Source of the DNA: Virgibacillus ndiopensis
GTDB lineage: Bacteria > Bacillota > Bacilli > Bacillales > Amphibacillaceae
Direction of reading: 5' to 3'
Length of the DNA: 64,000 nucleotides
NCBI RefSeq assembly: GCF_900187325.1
Contig: NZ_FZMZ01000005.1
Location: 992,001-1,056,000 of the forward strand
Each line of letters begins with the position of its first letter. Position 1 is the first letter of the stretch. This document shows positions 17,383-27,058 of this stretch, piece by piece. Both the position numbers and the translations under genes were made by a program. Below the pieces are notes generated by a model. The model saw nothing but the letters and a program-made list of their open reading frames with translations, was not told the DNA's origin and made no database searches.

Positions 17383-18366
17383 TCAATCAAAATATTCTCT
17401 AAACCATTCATTCATTTGATTTAGTATATCATCCATTGCTTTTGCGTTTTTAAACGAAGGAAGATTTACGAGCAATGGTTGCTTAGGTGTAGCAGTTTGT
17501 TCCCCTTTCTTCTGAAGAACAAGAATACTTTTGATATTCTTTTTTGATTTAAAAGCACTTTCGGGCAAACGCAGAACACCTATTATATGTGCATTTTCCT
17601 GTAGAAATTCATGAAGTTTGTCCGATTGGTCACTATCAAATAAAAATTCCGGTATTACAAAAATTAAGTAGCCACCGTCCTCAGTATATTTCAAACTTTG
17701 CTCAATAAACAAATGGTGTGAATAGGAATGCCCACTATCTGCTTTTAGTTCATATTCATTAGCCCGAATATCATCAGGATAATAACCCACTGGTAAATCA
17801 GCAACGAGTAAGTCAACCGGATCCATTAAAAATGGTCGTAAACTGTCTTGATGGAAAAAATCCACATTTACTTTTTGTAAATTTGCATTTAATAACGAAA
17901 GTCGAATAAGTGTTGGATCAATTTCACTACCAAAAGCCTCCGTCGGCTGTTTTAAGTGATTGACAACAGAAGTTAATAAATTCGCAGTCCCGCTTGCAGG
18001 GTCAAATATTCGAACCTTTTCCTTGCCTTTGGTGAGTTTTTCAGCTAGATAACTAACTAACAATGCAACCGTTTCAGGAGTCATAAGATGTTGTTGCTGA
18101 GTGGAATCTTTCATCCCTTTTAGGATTGCTAACTGAATCGCCTTACGTATGTCAACTGTCTGATATAAAGAGAGTTCAACTTCCTTTAAAGCGTTCTGTA
18201 TTTTTTGTGATAATATATCGTCAATGTCTTCTGAAACATCATGATAAAAAAGACATTCAAGTGCAGTTGCTAAACTATCTAAATATGGTTCGTTATCATG
18301 CTGTTGAATTGATTCAGTTGTTTGATCTAACCATTTGTATAGTTTTTCAACATTAGAATTTTCCAT
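17383..18366 (-). CDS. ytxK: Class I SAM-dependent methyltransferase YtxK
   Basis: 327 aa. N-terminal helical part, then an N6-adenine-type methyltransferase fold: [11 protein letters not shown] is the SAM loop, [12 protein letters not shown] the acidic loop, and DLPVGYYP stands where NPPY is found in DNA adenine methylases, so the catalytic tetrapeptide is degenerate (LPVG). There is no specificity subunit or restriction gene nearby. The B. subtilis orthologue has the same position before ackA. Target unknown. Confidence 0.88.
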   Translation of the reverse strand: MENSNVEKLYKWLDQTTESIQQHDNEPYLDSLATALECLFYHDVSEDIDDILSQKIQNALKEVELSLYQTVDIRKAIQLAILKGMKDSTQQQHLMTPETVALLVSYLAEKLTKGKEKVRIFDPASGTANLLTSVVNHLKQPTEAFGSEIDPTLIRLSLLNANLQKVNVDFFHQDSLRPFLMDPVDLLVADLPVGYYPDDIRANEYELKADSGHSYSHHLFIEQSLKYTEDGGYLIFVIPEFLFDSDQSDKLHEFLQENAHIIGVLRLPESAFKSKKNIKSILVLQKKGEQTATPKQPLLVNLPSFKNAKAMDDILNQMNEWFREYFD

Positions 18367-18444
18367 ATATAAATATCGCCTCCGTTCCTACCTTTTCAAG
18401 CTTATCTATTGTACCAAATGTTCACTATTTATGTACAAAAAAAG

Positions 18445-18472
18445 CCCTCTTACCGATAAATTAGCAAGAGGG
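18445..18472 (-). terminator. Terminator of tpx
   Basis: CCCTCTT / AAGAGGG stem with a 14-base loop. Read on the minus strand it is followed by CTTTTTTT. Confidence 0.85.
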
Positions 18473-18485
18473 ACTTACATAATTT

Positions 18486-18986
18486 TTAAATAGCAGCCTT
18501 TGCCGCTTCTAGAGCTTTATCATAATCTGGATGATCGGTTACCTCGTTAACGTATTCCACATATGTAACCTTGTTATTAGAATCAACCACGAAAATAGAT
18601 CGTGATAATAAACGTAACTCTTGAATCAAAACACCATATTTTTCACCAAAATCTGCATCACGGTGATCTGATAATGTGTCAAGATTTTTAATTCCGTTTG
18701 CTGCACACCAGCGCTTTTGAGCAAAAGGTAAATCCATGCTAATTGTTAATACATGAGCACCTGCAATTTTATCCGCTTCTTCGTTAAAACGTCTTGTTTG
18801 TTCTGCACACACACCTGTATCAATAGATGGTACTACACTAATCAACTTCACTTTACCTTCATACTTATCTAAAGAAACCTCTTGCAAATCATTTGATAAT
18901 ACTGTAAAGTCCGGGGCATTATCGCCAACTTTAATCTCGTTACCAAGAAGTGTAACAGGGTCTTGATGGAATGTAACTTTAGCCAA
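18486..18986 (-). CDS. tpx: Thiol peroxidase (2-Cys peroxiredoxin)
   Basis: 166 aa from a TTG at 18986 that follows GGAGGAATGATTGAT. An ATG just 1-2 bases after the GGAGG is too close to be used. Peroxidatic Cys60 (DTGVC) and resolving Cys94 (RWCAANG) are both in the standard Tpx positions. Reduces hydrogen peroxide and alkyl peroxides with thioredoxin. Position between ytfJ and ytxK matches B. subtilis. A strong terminator follows. Confidence 0.95.
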   Translation of the reverse strand: MAKVTFHQDPVTLLGNEIKVGDNAPDFTVLSNDLQEVSLDKYEGKVKLISVVPSIDTGVCAEQTRRFNEEADKIAGAHVLTISMDLPFAQKRWCAANGIKNLDTLSDHRDADFGEKYGVLIQELRLLSRSIFVVDSNNKVTYVEYVNEVTDHPDYDKALEAAKAAI

Positions 18987-19101
18987 ATCAATCATTCCTC
19001 CTAAATAGTGTGTTAATATCCTCAACCCATATTATGAAGAATATTCCATCACCTGTCCATTAATTTATCCTGAAAAATACCATTAATCAGTGTACATTTT
19101 A

Positions 19102-19596
19102 TTAGATATCATAAATTGATTGTTGTGGTTTTTCTTCATGACTTTTACTTTCTTTATGTTCTTTGTCCTTTTTCGTAGACTTCTTAGATTGACCCGATTC
19201 CTTTATCATTTGTTGAACTTTTTCTACTACTTGTGGAGCAAAATCGATCATTTTTTCAAACAAATGTGTATTTTCATCAAGATGGACCATTTTAATTCCT
19301 TTTGCACTTACAATTAAGAATGCAACAGGTGTAATAGATACACCTCCACCACTACCTCCACCAAACGGCATACCTGATCCTGAATCTTCGCTATCGCCAC
19401 TTTTATCAGAACCTTTTTTCTTTCCGCTAAATTCACTACCTCCAGCAGCAAAGCCGAATCCAACCTTAGAAACAGGTATAATTACGCTACCATCAGGCGA
19501 TTCCACTGGATCACCGATAATCGTATTAACTTCAATCATGTCCTTTAAATTTTCCATTGCTGTCGTCATTAAACCTTGTATTGGATGTTCACTCAT
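19102..19596 (-). CDS. ytfJ: Sporulation protein YtfJ / GerW
   Basis: 164 aa. A conserved N-terminal domain (HPIQGLMTTAMENLKDMIEVNTIIGDP...) is followed by a Gly/Ser-rich segment and a second beta-rich stretch (VSITPVAFLIVSAKGIKMV), then a Lys/Ser/Glu-rich tail. GerW is needed for full germination of B. subtilis spores with some germinants and is made in the forespore. It lies 15 bases after ytfI and in the same direction. Confidence 0.9.
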   Translation of the reverse strand: MSEHPIQGLMTTAMENLKDMIEVNTIIGDPVESPDGSVIIPVSKVGFGFAAGGSEFSGKKKGSDKSGDSEDSGSGMPFGGGSGGGVSITPVAFLIVSAKGIKMVHLDENTHLFEKMIDFAPQVVEKVQQMIKESGQSKKSTKKDKEHKESKSHEEKPQQSIYDI

Positions 19597-19611
19597 AAAG
19601 ATCCTCCTTGT

Positions 19612-20202
19612 TTAAATATAAACTTCATTTTTCAGTGATGATTTTCGTATCACTTTAATAAGTGCGTACATAGCTTGCCCTATTCTTATTGATACAATAC
19701 AATCAAATTTTGAATTAATATATTTCCGTTGAAAATGAGGGGAAACAGACATAATCGGTTTACAGGATAAGTGACTCGTAGTGTCTATAAATCCAATTAA
19801 AGAACCTTTAACCGCCCATATGCCACCCGCAATAATCCCAGTAGAACTGGCATCCCCAGTCCCAAAAAACGTATTCCATTCCAATTTATGTACTTGAATT
19901 CTTCTTAAAAAAATTCGTGCTGTCATGGTAAAAGTATCAACAGTTTCTATGATACTGTGAACGAAATTGTCAACTTGTTTTAAGTTCTCCAAAAATGTCT
20001 TCCCTCTAAATGGATTCTTCCATAAATCTTTATTTTCAACTTCATCAAGATCAATAACCTTGTTTAGAAGCTTTATCCCATAAAAACGCATACGAATAAT
20101 AATTAACTGTTTATCCTGTTCGTATGTATATATAAAATTAATATTTATTTTTGAACACAATACTATACTAAGTAAGACAACCCCTACTATAATCCAAAAC
20201 AA
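19612..20202 (-). CDS. ytfI: DUF2953 protein YtfI
   Basis: 196 aa with an N-terminal membrane segment (FWIIVGVVLLSIVLC) and a beta-rich remainder, as in DUF2953. The start is a TTG about 10 bases after GGAG. The family almost always pairs with ytfJ and is presumed to act in spore membrane biology, but no activity is known. Confidence 0.8.
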   Translation of the reverse strand: MFWIIVGVVLLSIVLCSKININFIYTYEQDKQLIIIRMRFYGIKLLNKVIDLDEVENKDLWKNPFRGKTFLENLKQVDNFVHSIIETVDTFTMTARIFLRRIQVHKLEWNTFFGTGDASSTGIIAGGIWAVKGSLIGFIDTTSHLSCKPIMSVSPHFQRKYINSKFDCIVSIRIGQAMYALIKVIRKSSLKNEVYI

Positions 20203-20446
20203 TTCAAATCAACTCCATTTAAGAAGAAAACGATATATTCTATACTCTGTTACTATTTACCAATTTCAATCCGATAATTCCTATTTGTTAGGAAAAACTA
20301 TTTTTAAATGGTAAAATAAACAAAAGTCTGAAGCGTACAGTTACTAGTTTTTTGACATGGCTTATTCTATCGAAATTTCATTGGGCTAGAAATTTATATT
20401 TCCTTTACTTTAAATTGAAATGAATCTTTTAACTCGAGGTGATTAC

Positions 20447-21247
20447 ATGCCTAATCGTAAAAACATATATTTTTACTATCAACAAGATAATGAATTAGAG
20501 AGTAGACTTCAGCAATTATTTGATTTAGCTATTAAAAATGATTTCACAATTGTAAATGACCCAAATGATGCAAGTATAATCGTTAGTATTGGTGGTGATG
20601 GTACCTTTTTACAAGCTGTTCGAAAAACCGGATTTCGCCAGGACTGTTTATACACAGGAATAACGCGTTCAAATGAATCAGGGTTATATTGTGATTTCAA
20701 TTTAGACAATTTTGATGAAATGCTGCATACAATGGTTTATGAGGAAATGGAAGTTCGACGCTTTCCAGTAATTAACGTTCAAGTGAACGACGAATCATCT
20801 TTTGAATGTTTAAATGAGGTAAGTATTCGATCAACTATTATTAAAACAATTGTAATAGATGTACTAATTGATGATATGAACTTTGAGACATTTCGTGGAG
20901 ATGGCTTAATTGTTGCAACTCCGACCGGAAGTACTGGATACAATAAATCAACGCATGGTGCTGTCATTGATCCCAAGATTCCATGCTTCCAAGTTTCAGA
21001 ACTAGCGTCATTAAACAACAACCGGTATCGTACTCTTGGTTCGTCCTTTGTATTAAACAATGATAGAAAATTAACCTTGGATATTGTTCAGAGTGGTAAT
21101 GATTATCCAATCATTGGTCTAGATAATGAAGCATTTCCTATTAAGAACATTAAAACTATTACGGTAACACTTAGTGATAAGGTTATAAAAACGGTAAAAT
21201 TGAAAAATAATTCCTATTGGGACCGAGTAAAGCGAACATTCTTATAA
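20447..21247 (+). CDS. nadK: NAD kinase
   Basis: 266 aa from ATG 20447, 6 bases after GAGGTGATT. It phosphorylates NAD to NADP. The GGDGTFLQA motif (as SIGGDGTFL) and the conserved TGSTGYNKSTHG motif are both present. It corresponds to the second Bacillus NAD kinase (ytdI type), which sits near ytfI. Monocistronic. It converges on the SASP gene with a shared terminator. Confidence 0.93.
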   Translation: MPNRKNIYFYYQQDNELESRLQQLFDLAIKNDFTIVNDPNDASIIVSIGGDGTFLQAVRKTGFRQDCLYTGITRSNESGLYCDFNLDNFDEMLHTMVYEEMEVRRFPVINVQVNDESSFECLNEVSIRSTIIKTIVIDVLIDDMNFETFRGDGLIVATPTGSTGYNKSTHGAVIDPKIPCFQVSELASLNNNRYRTLGSSFVLNNDRKLTLDIVQSGNDYPIIGLDNEAFPIKNIKTITVTLSDKVIKTVKLKNNSYWDRVKRTFL

Positions 21248-21331
21248 CAGGTTCTTTTTGCAAAGTTTGTTGCTGTATATAAAAATATGAGTAAAGCACC
21301 TTAATTAAAAAAAATAAACATCAAGAAATAA

Positions 21332-21354
21332 GGCTACCTCAATATGAGGTAGCC
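21332..21354. terminator. Bidirectional terminator between nadK and SASP gene
   Basis: Perfect 10-bp stem GGCTACCTCA / TGAGGTAGCC with a 3-base loop. The plus side is followed by GTTTTG. The minus side runs into CTTATTTC and then a T-rich stretch. Confidence 0.88.
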
Positions 21355-21379
21355 GTTTTGCCAGTTAATTATTTTATTG

Positions 21380-21580
21380 TTATTGTGGAGTACCACCAAA
21401 TTGTTGTTGTGCAGTAGTCACTAAACGTTTTGTGATTTCTCCTCCAACAGACCCGTTTGCACGAGAAGTTGTATCAGCACCAAGTTGTACGCCAAACTCT
21501 TGCGCGATCTCCGTTTTCATTTGATCTAATGCTTGTTGTGCACCAGGCACTACTAATTGATTTGAATTATTAGAAGCCAT
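21380..21580 (-). CDS. Alpha/beta-type small acid-soluble spore protein
   Basis: 66 aa from ATG 21580, preceded by GGAGGTGAGAACATC. It coats and protects spore DNA. The GPR protease cleavage region TEIAQEFGV is visible, with [12 protein letters not shown] in the C-terminal DNA-binding helix, and the tail QQQFGGTPQ is typical of the family. Made in the forespore under sigma-G (a candidate promoter is annotated upstream). Confidence 0.95.
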   Translation of the reverse strand: MASNNSNQLVVPGAQQALDQMKTEIAQEFGVQLGADTTSRANGSVGGEITKRLVTTAQQQFGGTPQ

Positions 21581-21605
21581 GATGTTCTCACCTCCTTGGT
21601 ACTTA

Positions 21606-21635
21606 TAGAATGTGTAACAAGGGGATAAACAATAC
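21606..21635 (-). promoter_or_regulatory. Candidate sigma-G promoter of the SASP gene
   Basis: On the minus strand GTATT (21635-21631) and CATTCTA (21612-21606) are separated by 18 bases. This matches the sigma-G layout GNATR-N18-CATNNTA with one mismatch in the -35. It lies about 26 bases before the start codon. Confidence 0.6.
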
Positions 21636-21696
21636 ACAGAACAAGTTGGAAGTTGTTGTTAGCTAGACCAGTTTTTTATAAGAATAATGCTATTCA

Positions 21697-22899
21697 TTAA
21701 AGCAAATCCTCAAACTCATTTACTGAATCGTTTTGATCTGTTAATTTAACTACTTCAATACCTTCAATTGCCTCTCTTAGTAATTCAGAATAATCTACTT
21801 GTGATTCAAAGTAATTTACCTTGTCTCGTTTAGGCTTTGTTTTCGGAGATTTTGGAACAAATATTGTACAACAGTCTTCATACGGACGAATTGAAATATC
21901 ATACGTATTTATTTTTCGGGAAATTTTTATAATATCATTTTTATCCATTGCAACTAACGGACGTATTATTGGATAGTTGGTAACTTCATTGATTACATTC
22001 ATACTTTCCATTGTTTGACTAGCAACTTGGCCCAAGCTTTCTCCATTTGTCATAGACAATATAGCTTCATTTCGGCAAACTGTTTCACTTATTCGTAGCA
22101 TTATTCGGCGCATAACAGTCATAGCGTACCCATCTGGCATGTCTTTGAAAATTTGTTGTTGTAACTTTGTAAAGGGAACGAGGTGAACGTTAATACTGTT
22201 CCCATACTTAGTCAATTTTTGTGCTAAATCTAATACTTTTTGTTTTGCTCTTTCGCTAGTGAATGGTGGTGAATGAAAATGAATAGCTTCAATCTCAACA
22301 CCGCGCTTCATTGCTAAATATCCTGCTACTGGACTATCAATACCTCCAGATAGTAATAGCAATGATTTTCCAGATGTTCCAACAGGCAAGCCACCTGATC
22401 CAGCAATCACACTAGAAGTTATATAGGTTGCCTCATTTCTGATTTCTATTTTAACTTCAAGGTCAGGATTATGAACATCCACTGTATACCCTTCCGTATT
22501 AATAAGCAGATGGCCACCGACTAATTGGTTCATTTCCTGTGAACGAACTGGAAAATCCTTATTAATTCGTTTTACTGAGACTTTAAAAGTTTTAACATGT
22601 TCACTATTGTTCAATGCGAACAATGCTGCTTCTTTAATCTTTTCCTCTTCATTTATAACCTTTATTGCTAAACTGAGACTTTGAATTCCAAAAATATCTT
22701 TACACCGTTCTAGAATAGGTTCAGGATCTTGTCCATGTAACAAGACAAACATTCTTCCCTGTGTACGTTTAACTTTTACTTCTGGAAAGTCTTTTAATTT
22801 ATGGCGAATATTTTCTTGTAATTTGACAATAAACTTTTTAATATTTTTACCTTTTAAGGCCATTTCACCATAACGAATTAAAATATGATCATATTGCAT
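21697..22899 (-). CDS. thiI: tRNA 4-thiouridine synthase ThiI
   Basis: 400 aa. N-terminal ferredoxin-like and THUMP domains (to about 165) precede a PP-loop ATPase with SGGIDSPVAGYLA at about 182-194. There is no C-terminal rhodanese domain, as in Bacillus. It makes 4-thiouridine at tRNA position 8 and, in some bacteria, feeds sulfur to thiamine. The Cys-Cys pair in YEDCCTIFVP is conserved. It follows the cysteine desulfurase by 6 bases, its usual sulfur donor. Confidence 0.95.
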   Translation of the reverse strand: MQYDHILIRYGEMALKGKNIKKFIVKLQENIRHKLKDFPEVKVKRTQGRMFVLLHGQDPEPILERCKDIFGIQSLSLAIKVINEEEKIKEAALFALNNSEHVKTFKVSVKRINKDFPVRSQEMNQLVGGHLLINTEGYTVDVHNPDLEVKIEIRNEATYITSSVIAGSGGLPVGTSGKSLLLLSGGIDSPVAGYLAMKRGVEIEAIHFHSPPFTSERAKQKVLDLAQKLTKYGNSINVHLVPFTKLQQQIFKDMPDGYAMTVMRRIMLRISETVCRNEAILSMTNGESLGQVASQTMESMNVINEVTNYPIIRPLVAMDKNDIIKISRKINTYDISIRPYEDCCTIFVPKSPKTKPKRDKVNYFESQVDYSELLREAIEGIEVVKLTDQNDSVNEFEDLL

Positions 22900-22905
22900 T
22901 TATAT

Positions 22906-24045
22906 CTACTCCATTACTTCTTTTAATTGTGTTAATGCTTTTTCCAACTCTTGTAAAAACGTCTGGATTTCCTCTTTTGTCGTATCATATGAGAGACTTA
23001 TTCGTAATGCAGATGTTGTACGTTCCTTAGAAAATCCACAAGCTTCTAAAATCCTGCTTTCATCTTTTTGTTTTGATGAACAAGCAGATTTCGTCGAGAT
23101 GAATATATTTTGTTCACCTAGTATATGAATAATCACTTCAGGCTTCAAGCCAGGAACAGAAATATTTATGATATGTGGTGCCGCTATTTCAGGCGTATTA
23201 ATTTTGACACCAACTATTTTCTGCAAACTAACTCTGAGATAACGTTTTAATTCAGCAAGCTCTTTCGCTTCATTTGCTTGACGCTCCTTAGTTAATCTTA
23301 GTGCTTTAACCATTGCAACAGAGCCAGCGAGATTTTCAGTACCTGAACGGATTGCCTGCTCTTGATTTCCACCATGAAATAACGGGAAAAGCTTTGTCCG
23401 ATTATTAACATACAATATACCTGTACCTTTAAGACCGTGAATCTTATGACCTGAGATCGTACACAGATCAATTCCACTGTTGTTTAATTTCAATGGAACT
23501 TTACCTATCCCTTGAACATGATCAACATGAAAAAAGAGTTTTGGATATCTTTTTGCAATTTCTCCTATCTTTTCGATAGGCTGTATAGTTCCAATTTCAT
23601 TATTTACATGCATGATGCTGATAAGAATAGTATCATTTCGTATAGCTTGTGTTAAATCCTCTAATGATACTACCCCATTTTCATCAACTGGTAAATAGGT
23701 TATGTCAAATCCTAATGTTTCCAATGCTGCACAAGCTTCCATTACAGACGGATGTTCAATCTGCGATGTAATTATGTGCTTTCCACGTGCTTGATGTGCA
23801 AATGCAATTCCTTTAATTGCCATATTATTTCCTTCTGTACCACCAGAAGTAAAAATGATTTCATTATTATTTACGTGTAAAATCTCAGCTGCTTGCTCTT
23901 TCGCCTTTAATAATAATTTTTCTGCTTCTCCTCCTAATTGATGAATGGAAGAAGGATTAGCAAAAAAAGATTCAGAAGCCTGCTGAAAGCTTTTTAAAAC
24001 AGACGGATGTGGTTTTGTTGTTGCACTATTATCTAAATAAATCAT
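22906..24045 (-). CDS. nifZ: Cysteine desulfurase paired with ThiI (NifZ/IscS-like)
   Basis: 379 aa PLP enzyme that takes sulfur from cysteine. The PLP lysine lies in SGHKIHGLKG, the binding loop in SGGTEGNN, and the catalytic cysteine in FISTKSACSSKQ. The gap of 6 bases to thiI indicates a dedicated sulfur relay to tRNA, as described for B. subtilis NifZ. It follows a separate short gene by 103 bases that contain a weak hairpin. Confidence 0.95.
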   Translation of the reverse strand: MIYLDNSATTKPHPSVLKSFQQASESFFANPSSIHQLGGEAEKLLLKAKEQAAEILHVNNNEIIFTSGGTEGNNMAIKGIAFAHQARGKHIITSQIEHPSVMEACAALETLGFDITYLPVDENGVVSLEDLTQAIRNDTILISIMHVNNEIGTIQPIEKIGEIAKRYPKLFFHVDHVQGIGKVPLKLNNSGIDLCTISGHKIHGLKGTGILYVNNRTKLFPLFHGGNQEQAIRSGTENLAGSVAMVKALRLTKERQANEAKELAELKRYLRVSLQKIVGVKINTPEIAAPHIINISVPGLKPEVIIHILGEQNIFISTKSACSSKQKDESRILEACGFSKERTTSALRISLSYDTTKEEIQTFLQELEKALTQLKEVME

Positions 24046-24090
24046 TGGTTTAATCTCCTCTTGATGTTGTTACAATAAATTAAAACAATC

Positions 24091-24144
24091 AAGGCTGACT
24101 TAAGAAAAAGATATCGTAATATCCCTTTTGCATAAGACAGCCTT
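24091..24144 (-). terminator. Possible terminator after the ezrA-hypothetical unit
   Basis: 12-base arms AAGGCTGACTTA / TAAGACAGCCTT (one mismatch) with a 30-base loop and no strong T-run. The stem is good, but the loop is long. Confidence 0.45.
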
Positions 24145-24148
24145 TTAT

Positions 24149-24418
24149 CTATTCCTTGTTTAATGAAGCTAATATGGCATCGATTGAAACTTTATTATCA
24201 TTCTCTGTAAAACGTGTTAAATCAATAACTTTTCTTTGTTTATTGACCTTTACCAATTGCTTACTTGGAATTTCTTTTTCAACAAAATCCTTAATTGAAT
24301 ATCGATGTGTTTCAAATGGTACTGCTTTATCCTGTTGTATAGATAATGTAATAACAAAGGTCCATAACCCCAAAACACAAGCACATAGAATGCTAATGCT
24401 TATTTTTTTCACGGACAT
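24149..24418 (-). CDS. Small membrane-anchored hypothetical protein
   Basis: 89 aa. An N-terminal membrane segment (ISILCACVLGLWTFVITLSI) is followed by a polar tail of about 60 residues rich in Lys/Glu. The ATG lies 1 base after the ezrA stop (TAATATG), so translation is coupled to ezrA. I do not recognise the family. Coupling suggests a role at the division septum or membrane with EzrA, but this is only positional inference. It could equally be a filler gene. Confidence 0.6.
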   Translation of the reverse strand: MSVKKISISILCACVLGLWTFVITLSIQQDKAVPFETHRYSIKDFVEKEIPSKQLVKVNKQRKVIDLTRFTENDNKVSIDAILASLNKE

Positions 24419-24419
24419 A

Positions 24420-26111
24420 TTAACTCATTACCTCTTGGTTTTCTTCAATACGTTTTAATGCACCCGGCTCAATTTCTTCTAATGCTTTAGCGGCCTGTTC
24501 AAGGGCAACCTCATATTCATATGATCTAAATAAACGTTCCGATTCCGCTAATTTCGCCGCGAGTAGTGGATACATACTACGATATCTATTTGCATATTGA
24601 ATTACTTGTTCTGTCAAATAAGCCTGATCAAGCATCATATCTGTTTTTTCTATCGCATCATCTACAGCTATTTGCGCTTCAGCTAAGGCATGCTGTACTT
24701 CTGTAATATCCAATGGTTGCTTTTCTAATGCCTTCAATACACGGACATTTTTTTCGTTAGCTGCCTCTGCCATATCCCATATATGGTTTGGAACACCCGG
24801 AATATTGCTTTTGTCTAACTTTTTCATGGTGTTATAGAGCTGATTTTTCATTTCGGTTAATTTTTCTTTTGCTTCTAGTTCATCTTTACGCAAGTTATGA
24901 ATAAGTTTCTTAAATTCTTCATGTTCCTGCTGTAGGGCTTCTATCTGTTGAAAGCCCCCCTCCAATATTACACGTAAATCGGAATGTGCCATATCTTCGT
25001 TTTCCATATCATGGGAGAGTTCCTTAAATTGCTTTTGAAGCTGTGTAATTGTTTTATCTAATGATAAATATTTTTCCATATCACTGTCTTCAAAATAATA
25101 TGCTTGTTTTAATTGTTCAACCTCTACCTTCGTATCATCAAAGCTGGTACCCAGCTCGTCTAATAAAATGCGATAGCTTGGAGTCTTGGTTTCCATATAG
25201 CTTTTTGCTATTGCTTCTTTCTCCAAGAGTTGATACATTTCTTTTATTCTTTCCTCAGCTTCTGAAATAATTGATTTAGAATCTGATGTGTCCCCTTTTT
25301 CTAAAGAATTAACACAATCTAACAAGCGACGTTGATAATTATGTATTTCTTTCTCAAAGCCTAGGTGCTCCACACGATAGCCATCATCCTTCATCCCCTT
25401 CAATCCAGTAAATAGGTCATCTAACTGGGCTGGTAAATCATGTTTACAGGCTTTCAGAATAGCAGGAAATTCTTCAATTTGCTGCTGCAGGATTTCAAGA
25501 TTAACTTTCAATTCATCAACAACTTTTTGAGCATCAAAATAATCACCAGACTGTGTTAAATTATGATATTCAGCTAGCTTTTCCTCAAGTTCATCAATTT
25601 CAACTTCAAAACGTACTTCTGCTTTACCATACTGATATCGATTTTGTGATAACTTCTTTCGCAATGCTTTAATATCTGGTTGAATTTGTTCGATTTCAAT
25701 ACGGCTAGATTCTTCTGACTCTAATAGCTGGTCCAATTCCTCTAACATTTTTTCAATATCATTTTCGATTGATTGCAATATTTGTTCTGCTTTCCGCAAT
25801 ATTTTTTTAGCGGATTGGAAGCGATAACGGTCAGCAGCTTCCTCAGCATCAAATAATTCTTCCTCAATATCCGGCAATTCCCTTGTCACAATATATTCCC
25901 AACGATCTTTCCAGGTTTCAAATTTTTCCTGTGTTTCTCCAGACAAATTTAAACTTTTTATTTGGGAAATCTGCGATGCAACATTACGGTTCATAATATC
26001 CATTTTCCAGCTTTCTAGCCGATCTACAATATCATATATCCGCTTCCGCAATATAAGGCCAACAATAATTAATGCTATAATTACTAGTACTATTCCAATG
26101 AAATATGCCAT
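24420..26111 (-). CDS. ezrA: Septation ring regulator EzrA
   Basis: 563 aa. One N-terminal membrane helix (1-20) places the long cytoplasmic coiled-coil/spectrin-like region against the membrane. EzrA restrains FtsZ ring assembly away from mid-cell and links division to cell-wall synthesis. The length and the signature KMDIMNRNVASQISQIKSLNLSG region (read here as SWKMDIMNRNVA) match the family. It lies between refZ and the small coupled gene. Confidence 0.95.
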   Translation of the reverse strand: MAYFIGIVLVIIALIIVGLILRKRIYDIVDRLESWKMDIMNRNVASQISQIKSLNLSGETQEKFETWKDRWEYIVTRELPDIEEELFDAEEAADRYRFQSAKKILRKAEQILQSIENDIEKMLEELDQLLESEESSRIEIEQIQPDIKALRKKLSQNRYQYGKAEVRFEVEIDELEEKLAEYHNLTQSGDYFDAQKVVDELKVNLEILQQQIEEFPAILKACKHDLPAQLDDLFTGLKGMKDDGYRVEHLGFEKEIHNYQRRLLDCVNSLEKGDTSDSKSIISEAEERIKEMYQLLEKEAIAKSYMETKTPSYRILLDELGTSFDDTKVEVEQLKQAYYFEDSDMEKYLSLDKTITQLQKQFKELSHDMENEDMAHSDLRVILEGGFQQIEALQQEHEEFKKLIHNLRKDELEAKEKLTEMKNQLYNTMKKLDKSNIPGVPNHIWDMAEAANEKNVRVLKALEKQPLDITEVQHALAEAQIAVDDAIEKTDMMLDQAYLTEQVIQYANRYRSMYPLLAAKLAESERLFRSYEYEVALEQAAKALEEIEPGALKRIEENQEVMS

Positions 26112-26312
26112 ATAAAGCCTCCTAACTCTATTCCTGTGTAAGAGGATGTTTTAACAATATGCTCTCTTGAAGACAGGTATCAATAAAAAAACAACTATTA
26201 AATCCGTCAATTCAGTTATTATTATACTTATGATACCATGTAAACAACATTTTTTGCTAAAAAAAATCAAATAAATTAACGATTTGACAAATTTTTTTAT
26301 ACGTTTATAAAA

Positions 26313-26335
26313 AAAGGTCGCCAGATGCAACCTTT
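26313..26335 (-). terminator. Terminator of refZ
   Basis: Nine-base arms AAAGGTCGC / GCAACCTTT (one wobble pair), followed on the minus strand by a T-run of seven. Confidence 0.8.
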
Positions 26336-26340
26336 ATCAA

Positions 26341-26943
26341 TTACTGAACAATAAAATCTAGCCAATTATTAATGGAATGAACATATTTTTTCACAAATAG
26401 TTTATGGGACTCCTCCCCAACAACTTGATTTTTCCACTCATTCTGTAATACATACGGAGTAATAATCATTCCTTTTAGTTGCATTAATAGAAAGTCACGA
26501 TCCATTGCCAACTGTTTTTGTGGTTTTAAAACGGCATAAAAAGTTTCTCTAATATAGTAATTTTCTTTAGCAATATATGTAACAGCCATTTCCCTCACAA
26601 AAACTGAATCAAGCGATAGTTCACGATGAATAAAACAGGAAAATTGATGATTAATTTGTTTGTACTGTATAATGGTGTTTATTAACTTTTTTAATCTTTC
26701 CAACTCGGTGTCATTTTCAGTTTTTTGCAATGTTTCTTCAATCGCTTTAAGATATGTTTCGTAATATTGGGTTACACCATATTCCAACAACCCTTGTTTA
26801 CTATTAAAGTAGTAACTGATCAACGACACATTCACAGCTGCTTTCTCGGCTATATCACGTACAGAAGTGCCATGGAAGCCTTTTTGAAAAAATAATGCAG
26901 ATGCCGCATCCATTACTTTTAGTTTTGACGGATTCTTTTTCAT
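26341..26943 (-). CDS. refZ: TetR-type FtsZ regulator RefZ
   Basis: 200 aa. N-terminal helix-turn-helix: LFFQKGFHGTSVRDIAEKAAVNVSLISYY (split as GFHGTSVRDI, NVSLISYYF). RefZ is a DNA-binding protein that adjusts Z-ring position during sporulation. Its neighbours ezrA and ytsP are the same as in B. subtilis (yttP). It is divergent from ytsP, with inverted repeats in the shared intergenic region that may be its operator. Confidence 0.88.
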   Translation of the reverse strand: MKKNPSKLKVMDAASALFFQKGFHGTSVRDIAEKAAVNVSLISYYFNSKQGLLEYGVTQYYETYLKAIEETLQKTENDTELERLKKLINTIIQYKQINHQFSCFIHRELSLDSVFVREMAVTYIAKENYYIRETFYAVLKPQKQLAMDRDFLLMQLKGMIITPYVLQNEWKNQVVGEESHKLFVKKYVHSINNWLDFIVQ

Positions 26944-26978
26944 GGTATTTCAACTCCTTATTTCACAAATACGACAAA

Positions 26979-27031
26979 GCAGGTAATTATCCTGCAATTA
27001 CTTCTCGACAATAAGTGCAAGCGAATGTCGA
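26979..27031. promoter_or_regulatory. Inverted repeats in the refZ-ytsP intergenic region
   Basis: Two candidate dyads: GCAGG-N7-CCTGC (26979-26995) and TCGACA-N15-TGTCGA (27005-27031). They lie between divergent starts, where an autoregulatory TetR operator would be expected. Match to the RefZ motif was not tested. Confidence 0.3.
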
Positions 27032-27058
27032 AATCCATCAATTGAAAGGAAAATGTAT

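Noticed and set aside
17372-17411. Longer ackA N-terminus overlapping ytxK
   Set aside because: RBS spacing favours the later start; the family begins near [11 protein letters not shown].
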